Both the position numbers and the translations under genes were made by a program. DNA of 11,831 nt from CAYRIY01 sp964424335 (lineage in GTDB: Bacteria > Bacillota > Limnochordia > DTU080 > RSA5), in contig CAYRIY010000106.1 of NCBI GenBank assembly GCA_964424335.1, forward strand, positions 1 through 11,831, written 5' to 3'. The notes under the pieces were generated by a model. The model was not told where the DNA came from and did no database searches. It worked only from the letters and a program-made list of their open reading frames with translations. Below, in pieces: positions 6,893 through 11,831 of this stretch. Every line of letters begins with the position of its first letter. The stretch's first letter is position 1.

Positions 6893-8383
6893 TCATTGCC
6901 CTCCGCCACTCTTGTGATTTTCGTCTGTCGGAACTCGAAACCGGTCGTCGGTATCCAAGATCCACTGTCGTAGACGGTCCCGCAACTCGCTTCGTTTGCG
7001 TGCCATTCGCGGTTGATGCGCGAGATTCACCTGTTCATACGGATCCTCGTTGAGATTGTACATGAGCCAATCCACACCTTCGAAGCAGACGTATTTCCAG
7101 CCGTCTCTGGTTACCATCCCGCGCCATGCCTTGTCTACGCCTTCTCGCGGAATAATCGCCTGGAGGAATGCCGAATCGGGCTCGGGCGGGTTAGGAGCGG
7201 AAATTGGCCCGCCTGGGGTCGGGTCAAGTCGATACCGGGAGTAGTCATACCCCTCCATCCACTCGGGAGGTTGTATGCCGCAAAGTCCCAGCGTTGTAGG
7301 GGCGATATCGACGTGGTTGATCGGGGCGTTCACAGTTCCGCACTTCCGACCGAAGAATCTCTGCAACTCTCCGCCGATGATAAACGGAATTCGGATTGAC
7401 TCTTCGTAGGGAACGACTTTTCCGTTTAGCCCATGGGAGCCGTGCATGTCTCCGTGATCACTAAAAAAGAGTACATGTGTGTTGAGCAGTTGGCCGGTCT
7501 CGTTGAGGGCATCAAGAATTCGTCCGAGGCACATGTCCAGGTTTTCGATCATTCCGTAGTATGCTGCAAGGGATTGACGAGCCTGCTCTCTAATCGCCGG
7601 CACATGGGGAACGTTNNNNNNNNNNNNNNNNNNNNNNNNNNNNNNNNNNNNNNNNNNNNNNNNNNNNNNNNNNNNNNNNNNNNNNNNNNNNNNNNNNNNN
7701 NNNNNNNNNNNNNNNGCATATGGAGGATGTGGAGGTTGGACCGACAATACGGCGAAAAAAGGCGATCCTCCGTCCTCTTTACGGTCTTTGATATATTTGA
7801 CCATTAGGCTTGTGAGTTCGTCCGTTTCATATCCGGGGAGTCTGTACTGAAACGCGTCCGTGCCCTTCCCGCCATGTACCCAGGTGTTCCACTGGCTGTT
7901 ATTGTTCTCGTACCCTATCCATTCGTCAAATCCGCCACGACGCTCCGGCGGAACGAAATGAGTGACACACGCCTCCGCGCCGCGGGCTCCGTCGAGATGC
8001 CACTTTCCAAAATAGGCAGTCTTGTACCCGTGTTCTTTGAATACATGAGCGATCGTCGGCTGGTCGGCAGGCAAAGGGTATCCGTGCCCAGGCACACACT
8101 TGTGAGGGTATCTCGATGTGAGCAGGGAGGCTCGAAAGGGGCAGCAAAGTGGATACCCCGATACTGCAGATGTAAAGTTCACTCCATGGGTAGCAAGGTT
8201 GTCAATGTTCGGAGTATGTACATTGGGATCGCCGTTACAACTCAACGCTTGTGCTCTATGTTGATCACCGAAAATCCAGATCACGTTAGGACGGTCAATG
8301 GGAGCCTCTTCAGACCTCGCAACCGACTTCATGTATTCAAGTCGGCCCAATTCCCGGGTCGTTGTTGAATGCTTGCGGTTCAT
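6893..8383 (-). CDS. Sulfatase 3, cytoplasmic Cys-type (CCPFR), interrupted by an assembly gap
   Basis: This alkaline-phosphatase-superfamily sulfatase hydrolyses a sulfate ester. It has 496 codons, counting the 100-N gap. The N-terminus has a polar extension of about 30 residues and no signal peptide, then RPNVIWIFGDQHR with metal-binding D40. The nucleophile motif is C80-C81-P-F-R84; C80 would become formylglycine, although the fourth position is Phe where Ser or Ala is usual. A further metal site FFSDHGDMHGSHG and the NGK lysine follow, then a C-terminal half with the typical YNLNEDPYEQVNL sulfatase motif. The gap (7616-7715) falls after QPPHPPY and before NVPHVP. Related sulfatases have roughly 30 residues there, so the frame is probably intact. 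The start ATG 8383 overlaps the TIR-like stop as ATGA and has GGAG 8 bases upstream. The substrate is unknown. Confidence 0.9.
   Translation of the reverse strand: MNRKHSTTTRELGRLEYMKSVARSEEAPIDRPNVIWIFGDQHRAQALSCNGDPNVHTPNIDNLATHGVNFTSAVSGYPLCCPFRASLLTSRYPHKCVPGHGYPLPADQPTIAHVFKEHGYKTAYFGKWHLDGARGAEACVTHFVPPERRGGFDEWIGYENNNSQWNTWVHGGKGTDAFQYRLPGYETDELTSLMVKYIKDRKEDGGSPFFAVLSVQPPHPPYXXXXXXXXXXXXXXXXXXXXXXXXXXXXXXXXXXNVPHVPAIREQARQSLAAYYGMIENLDMCLGRILDALNETGQLLNTHVLFFSDHGDMHGSHGLNGKVVPYEESIRIPFIIGGELQRFFGRKCGTVNAPINHVDIAPTTLGLCGIQPPEWMEGYDYSRYRLDPTPGGPISAPNPPEPDSAFLQAIIPREGVDKAWRGMVTRDGWKYVCFEGVDWLMYNLNEDPYEQVNLAHQPRMARKRSELRDRLRQWILDTDDRFRVPTDENHKSGGGQ
7616..7715. other. Assembly gap of 100 N inside sulfatase 3
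   Basis: Exactly 100 Ns, the usual placeholder length. The reading frame happens to match on both sides, and the missing protein segment is close to the length expected from related sulfatases, but the true size is unknown. The lost region follows the PPHPPY motif. Confidence 0.95.
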
Positions 8384-8865
8384 TTCGTGCACTCCGTCCG
8401 ATGAGCGCTTTCAAGGAGCATGTCCAAGGCGATTTCGACATCGCTAGGGCTCCACACCAATCCATCGCTCCTTGTCGACACGATGACCTTGTCGGCCTGT
8501 TCACGTAGACAAGGGTGAAGGTCGGATGTACCGTAGGGTGTGAATGCGATCACCGGTTTTCCTGATTTCGTCGCATATGCCAACTCATATTCTGCCCACG
8601 ATCTGTGATCGTGTTGTAAAAACATCGCTCCGAGCGCCATGACGACGCTTGCGCGGTCGATTTGCCTCTCTAAAACGCTTCGTACACCTTCCACACTAGG
8701 GAGTTCATTGGAATTCGGGTCCAAACTTGTCGGATGTGGATTTATAGCTTCGGTGTCTCCGGTATTCTCGATATCTATTTCCAAATGCTCATTAAGCAGT
8801 CGCAATAGCGCCGTACGATCAATATGCTCACGCCCTGCGTGGGTAATAAAGCATGTGGCCGCCAT
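8380..8865 (-). CDS. TIR-like domain protein (DUF1863/ThsB-like)
   Basis: A 161-residue single-domain protein. The pattern fits the TIR-like DUF1863 family (MTH538/ThsB type): first strand CFITHAG (5-11), a helix to about 29, a 35-residue insert rich in Asn, Pro and Asp, then IDRASVVMALGAMF (69-82), SWAEYELAYATKSGKPVIAF (89-108), PYGTSD, and a last DKVI strand and helix. E94 in WAEYELA is the best candidate for the catalytic glutamate of NAD-processing TIR enzymes. In Thoeris, ThsB proteins sense phage and make a cyclic nucleotide from NAD, but no ThsA is visible here, so a defence role is only a possibility. A more general nucleotide/NAD role cannot be excluded, nor a distant nucleoside deoxyribosyltransferase-like fold. 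GGAGG (8876-8880) lies 10 bases before ATG 8865. The gene begins 37 bases after sulfatase 2 and overlaps sulfatase 3 by ATGA, so it is embedded in that operon. Confidence 0.8.
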   Translation of the reverse strand: MAATCFITHAGREHIDRTALLRLLNEHLEIDIENTGDTEAINPHPTSLDPNSNELPSVEGVRSVLERQIDRASVVMALGAMFLQHDHRSWAEYELAYATKSGKPVIAFTPYGTSDLHPCLREQADKVIVSTRSDGLVWSPSDVEIALDMLLESAHRTECTK

Positions 8866-8902
8866 GTCTTGAATACCTCCAACTCATAACGCGCTAGTAT
8901 TC

Positions 8903-10276
8903 CTATTGCATTCCAAGTTCACGGCGAATCGCGCGCAACTGTCCATACGTCGCGCCGAGTCCCCGTGCTGGTCGGTGCACATACTGTACTGGCATTGGAC
9001 CGCCAACCAGCGCTTCTAGACGGGTACGGAACGTCGCGACCACGTCCGGGTAGCGATCAGCTACGTTTTTCGACTCCTCGGGGTCATCTCGCAACGAATA
9101 GAGACGCAAATCGTTGTCAGGCCTCACAGTATTCATCGAGAGCGCCCATTCGTTGTCTCTCACACATGCATACTCATTCCATCCCGTAATGACGTAGTCC
9201 CTTACGTGCATTCCCGGGTTGTTCACGAGTTGCCATAGTGAATGTCCGTCTAAAGGAGCATGGGGAATGTCGAGCGCATCCAGAATTGTCGGCACCAGGT
9301 CATGGTTTTGAACGAACGCATTGATGCGCGTTGTTCCAGCGCCGGTCGAATAAGTCGGATGGTGCATGATCCAATTCATTTTGGTGTTGTAGGGATGGAG
9401 GCGGCTTTCGGTCTTGCCAAAGCGGCCCTTGTCCCAAAGTTCAGTGCCATGATCCGATAGAACGATGAGAAGAGTGTTCTCCAAGAGACGAGATTCAATC
9501 AGCGTGTCGAGAAAATGACCAAACCACCGATCGCAAAACGTCACATACCCTTGGTAGAGCGCTTTCGTCCTTTCAATTTCGTCCGTGGATGGATTGCGGT
9601 CATTCAATTGAAATGGCGCCAAATAGTCGCGAACATGAGGCGCCGAATAGTAAGCGTCGGCGTACTCCTTTGGCGGATCCCACAATTCATGGGGTGAGAA
9701 GCTGTCGACCCACAGGAAAAATGGGCCGTTGTCGACGTTCGCCTTTACCCACTCGCTTGCTCGCTGAAATACTTGCGCGACGAAATACTGTTCTTCCTTG
9801 GTCCTATTTAGGACTTGCATTTGATACGGCACCGGGATCTCGGGATCGAGTCCAGCCTCGGAGGTAACCACCTGGACATCAGCTTCTTGACCGCGGATTA
9901 AATCCCAGGACACAAAGCCCCGATGGAAGTTCATCGTCGGCTTGAACATATGCCAAACATCGGTGATCAGGCCGGTCAGATATCCACGCTGAAAGAGGTA
10001 TTCTGCAAGTGTCGTCTGGTCTTCGGGTATAGCGTGCCACCCGAGCAAGTTTGGAGTCGACCCCCGGTCACCGATGTGGTATCGCCAGGGGAATGAGCGA
10101 CGCCCTGTCATCGCCGCGCGGCGGAAAGGAATCGTCGGTTCCCCTTCTCCCCAAGCATTGTCGAAGACAATTGATCGGTCAACGAGCCTATCGAGGTTGG
10201 GCGTCGATGCCAAATCCGTGAAAACAGCGTCATGGCGTAGGGTGTCAAAACATACGACGATGCAGTTCATCTTCAT
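8903..10276 (-). CDS. Sulfatase 2, sulfatase-like hydrolase with Thr at the nucleophile position
   Basis: This 457-residue member of the sulfatase/alkaline phosphatase superfamily has no signal peptide, so it is cytoplasmic. The N-terminal metal motif is VVCFDTLRHD (D11). The motif that is C/S-x-P-x-R in true sulfatases reads T48-I-P-F-R52, followed by the normal MTGRR. A second metal site, SDHGTELWDKG (D275, H276), and the downstream FGK lysine are present, as is the C-terminal YSLRDDPEESKNV motif. Thr cannot be turned into formylglycine. It is the nucleophile in related phosphodiesterases and phosphonoacetate hydrolase, so this protein may cleave a phosphoester or phosphonate, or be a non-catalytic relative. 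I recall similar Thr-type proteins in databases annotated simply as sulfatase, so this is probably a subfamily trait, not a mutation. ATG 10276 overlaps the sulfatase 1 stop (ATGA), with GGAGG 9 bases upstream. Confidence 0.9.
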   Translation of the reverse strand: MKMNCIVVCFDTLRHDAVFTDLASTPNLDRLVDRSIVFDNAWGEGEPTIPFRRAAMTGRRSFPWRYHIGDRGSTPNLLGWHAIPEDQTTLAEYLFQRGYLTGLITDVWHMFKPTMNFHRGFVSWDLIRGQEADVQVVTSEAGLDPEIPVPYQMQVLNRTKEEQYFVAQVFQRASEWVKANVDNGPFFLWVDSFSPHELWDPPKEYADAYYSAPHVRDYLAPFQLNDRNPSTDEIERTKALYQGYVTFCDRWFGHFLDTLIESRLLENTLLIVLSDHGTELWDKGRFGKTESRLHPYNTKMNWIMHHPTYSTGAGTTRINAFVQNHDLVPTILDALDIPHAPLDGHSLWQLVNNPGMHVRDYVITGWNEYACVRDNEWALSMNTVRPDNDLRLYSLRDDPEESKNVADRYPDVVATFRTRLEALVGGPMPVQYVHRPARGLGATYGQLRAIRRELGMQ

Positions 10277-11763
10277 TTTGGAGTTCCTCCCTGATTTTCA
10301 AGGCGCTCTGCGCGAGCTTTCCACTTAAAGTAGTTGGGGGAGAGCAAGAGCGCTCCGTCCGGTTGGGGTATCAATCGACCGCTCTTTCCTCGGGGGTCAC
10401 CCCGTTGCTCGTTGATGGTGGCCAGAGTAAAGCGCCAGTGTTCGAGGGATTCTTGACTCGCACGTTCCTTGGAGAGATCGTGGCACTCGCCGGGGTCAGC
10501 GCTTAGGTTGAAAAGTTGCTCTTTGCCTGTGTGGTGAAACCAAATGTATTTCTCATTACCATCGGTAATGTACTGCATACCCCACTCGTGGTCATAGCAG
10601 ATGGTGTGCTCGCCTTGAATATACTCCCTCCATTCTCCCTGTGCTCCGTTTGGATCCCTAATGAGAGGCAACACACTCTTGCCGTCGACCGAGGGGGGCG
10701 GCTCGATGCCCGCGGCGTCGAGAAGTGTCGGCATGATGTCTCGCAATTCCACAAGTTGGTCGATCCTTTGGCCACGTTTTTCTGCCCAGCGTCTGGGGAA
10801 AGAGATCAAGAATGGAACGTGGGCCGAACCTTCGTATGCGTATGTTTTGCGCCAGTGATGATGGTCCCCGAGCATGTCTCCGTGATCCGACGTGAACAAA
10901 AACATGGTGTTTTCATAAGCATCGGGGTCCAATCGCTTGAATTCATATAAGAAGCGGCCGATTTGGTGGTCGATAAATGTGATGCTGCCATAATACGCTG
11001 CTCTGGCGCGGCGCGTCTCACGGGCGCTACGGTGGGTTCTCGGCGCGTTGACGTTCGCTACCCGGCGATCAAATATCCTGGCCCACTCACCAATGTACGG
11101 TTCAGGTATATCGTCCCGTCCGTCGTACATCTCGAAGTATGTTCTTGGCGGGTCATACGGCGAGTGAGGCCTGTGGAACGACAGCCAGAGGAAGAAGGGC
11201 TTCGTAGGGTCGCGGCGCATGATGAAGTTCGTGCCCTCGCTCGCCACCCAGTATGTAGGATGGAGATGTTCGGGCAGGTGAGTCGGTCGGGCCATCCAAC
11301 TGTTCCAGCCTATGCTGTGGTCTCGGGTGCCAAACGCACCTTGTTTATGAGCTTCAAACCACAAATGGTAATCGCTTATAAAATTCCCCTCTCGGCGGTC
11401 GGCTTCGTCAAGCACCATATGGTGAAATCCATACAGTTTTCGCGAGGGAGAATGGTGCATCTTGCCCACCGCCTGTGTATGGTAGCCGGCTTGCGCGAGT
11501 GTGCCGGGGAGGGTCGCTGGATACTCTAAGGAATCACTTCCTGTCATGGTGAGTCGACCGTGATTCCATTGATCCATTCCAGTTAGAATTGCCGCCCTAG
11601 CAGGGGTGCACGAAGGCACCGCACTGTAAGCACGGGTGAAAATCGCGCCGTTTTCCGCCATCTCGTCGAGATACGGAGTCTCTAGCACCGGGTGTCCCAT
11701 CGCACCTAGGCAGTCGCCCCGCTGCTGATCCGTCGTAATCAGCACCAGATTGGGTCGCGACAC
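10273..11763 (-). CDS. Sulfatase 1, cytoplasmic Cys-type (CTPAR) arylsulfatase-like
   Basis: This 496-residue formylglycine-type sulfatase probably removes sulfate from a small or oligomeric sulfate ester. The N-terminus MSRPNLVLITTDQQRGD carries the metal ligand D12 (the first Asp of the usual DD pair is T11). The nucleophile motif C52-T-P-A-R56 followed by AAILTG is canonical, so C52 should be converted to formylglycine. Further sites are SFHRPHSPYDPP, TSDHGDMLGD with D293/H294, WRK with K306, and the C-terminal motif FNLSADPGECHDLS. The length is normal for bacterial arylsulfatases. There is no signal peptide, so both the substrate and the maturing enzyme must be in the cytoplasm; no maturase gene is in the window. 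GTG 11763 has AAAGGGGG 8 bases upstream. It is the first gene of the visible operon, and its stop overlaps the sulfatase 2 start. Confidence 0.93.
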   Translation of the reverse strand: MSRPNLVLITTDQQRGDCLGAMGHPVLETPYLDEMAENGAIFTRAYSAVPSCTPARAAILTGMDQWNHGRLTMTGSDSLEYPATLPGTLAQAGYHTQAVGKMHHSPSRKLYGFHHMVLDEADRREGNFISDYHLWFEAHKQGAFGTRDHSIGWNSWMARPTHLPEHLHPTYWVASEGTNFIMRRDPTKPFFLWLSFHRPHSPYDPPRTYFEMYDGRDDIPEPYIGEWARIFDRRVANVNAPRTHRSARETRRARAAYYGSITFIDHQIGRFLYEFKRLDPDAYENTMFLFTSDHGDMLGDHHHWRKTYAYEGSAHVPFLISFPRRWAEKRGQRIDQLVELRDIMPTLLDAAGIEPPPSVDGKSVLPLIRDPNGAQGEWREYIQGEHTICYDHEWGMQYITDGNEKYIWFHHTGKEQLFNLSADPGECHDLSKERASQESLEHWRFTLATINEQRGDPRGKSGRLIPQPDGALLLSPNYFKWKARAERLENQGGTPK

Positions 11764-11776
11764 GAGTATTGCCCCC

Positions 11777-11789
11777 TTTGCATTGCAAA
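11777..11789. promoter_or_regulatory. Perfect 13-base palindrome TTTGCATTGCAAA before sulfatase 1
   Basis: Arms TTTGCA (11777-11782) and TGCAAA (11784-11789) flank a single central base, adjoining the ribosome binding site of sulfatase 1. Its size and symmetry fit an operator for a dimeric repressor of the sulfatase operon. No -35/-10 pair is seen beside it, and the promoter may lie beyond the window edge. Confidence 0.45.
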
Positions 11790-11831
11790 AGCGTCATTGA
11801 GGAGGAGGGCGTGAAATGACTTCTCCTCTTT
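11790..11831 (+). other. Window end: possible start of a divergent gene or end of an upstream gene
   Basis: On the plus strand AGGAGGAGGG (11800-11809) lies 6 bases before ATG 11816, which opens MTSPL at the window edge, a credible start of a divergent gene. Against this, only 52 bases would then be left for both promoters. On the minus strand one frame ends with TGA at 11794-11796, so an upstream operon gene could also end here. GAGGAG/CTCCTC also form an inverted repeat followed by TTT. The sequence is too short to decide. Confidence 0.25.

Overview
The window looks like a scaffold from a moderately high-GC, Gram-positive (Bacillota) genome, perhaps an Alicyclobacillaceae-like thermophilic bacillus. 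The grounds are strong AGGAGG-type ribosome binding sites, TATAAT/TGnTATAAT and TTGACA promoter elements, many tight operon overlaps, and typical Bacillota genes (clpB-like, purU, azlC, azlD). The organism call is an inference. Two runs of exactly 100 N (5434-5533 and 7616-7715) show that this is a draft assembly, possibly a metagenome bin; the true gap sizes are unknown.

Left part, plus strand (1-3010): the C-terminal end of an unidentified protein, then a DUF4395 membrane protein behind a good extended -10 promoter, then a ClpB-type AAA+ unfoldase. This ClpB has two oddities. It lacks the coiled-coil middle domain, and its first 29 residues are encoded upstream of the first legal start codon, so it has either an ATC start, a mutated start, or a sequence error. 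A large hairpin (3019-3094) separates it from a convergent minus-strand region.

Middle, minus strand (3099-5245): purU (formyltetrahydrofolate deformylase), azlC and azlD form a tight operon for one-carbon/formate metabolism and branched-chain amino acid export. Beyond it lies a 21-residue one-helix membrane peptide with an excellent ribosome binding site and its own candidate sigma-A promoter. Neither the peptide nor the promoter belongs to a larger gene.

Right part, minus strand (5537-11763): a run of genes read from right to left. The order is sulfatase 1 (Cys-type CTPAR), sulfatase 2 (Thr at the formylglycine position, TIPFR), a small TIR-like/DUF1863 (ThsB-like) protein, sulfatase 3 (Cys-type CCPFR, interrupted by an assembly gap) and a Gfo/Idh/MocA oxidoreductase. 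Two ATGA stop/start overlaps tie sulfatase 1 to sulfatase 2 and the TIR-like gene to sulfatase 3. None of the sulfatases has a signal peptide, so all should act in the cytoplasm. Sampled base composition falls from about 60-67% GC in clpB and 58% in the oxidoreductase to about 50-52% in the sulfatase/TIR genes, which fits an acquired island beginning near 6780.

The most interesting feature is the TIR-like protein, of a family known from the Thoeris anti-phage system, translationally coupled into a cytoplasmic sulfatase operon whose members differ at the catalytic nucleophile. No ThsA-type effector and no sulfatase-maturing enzyme is visible in the window.
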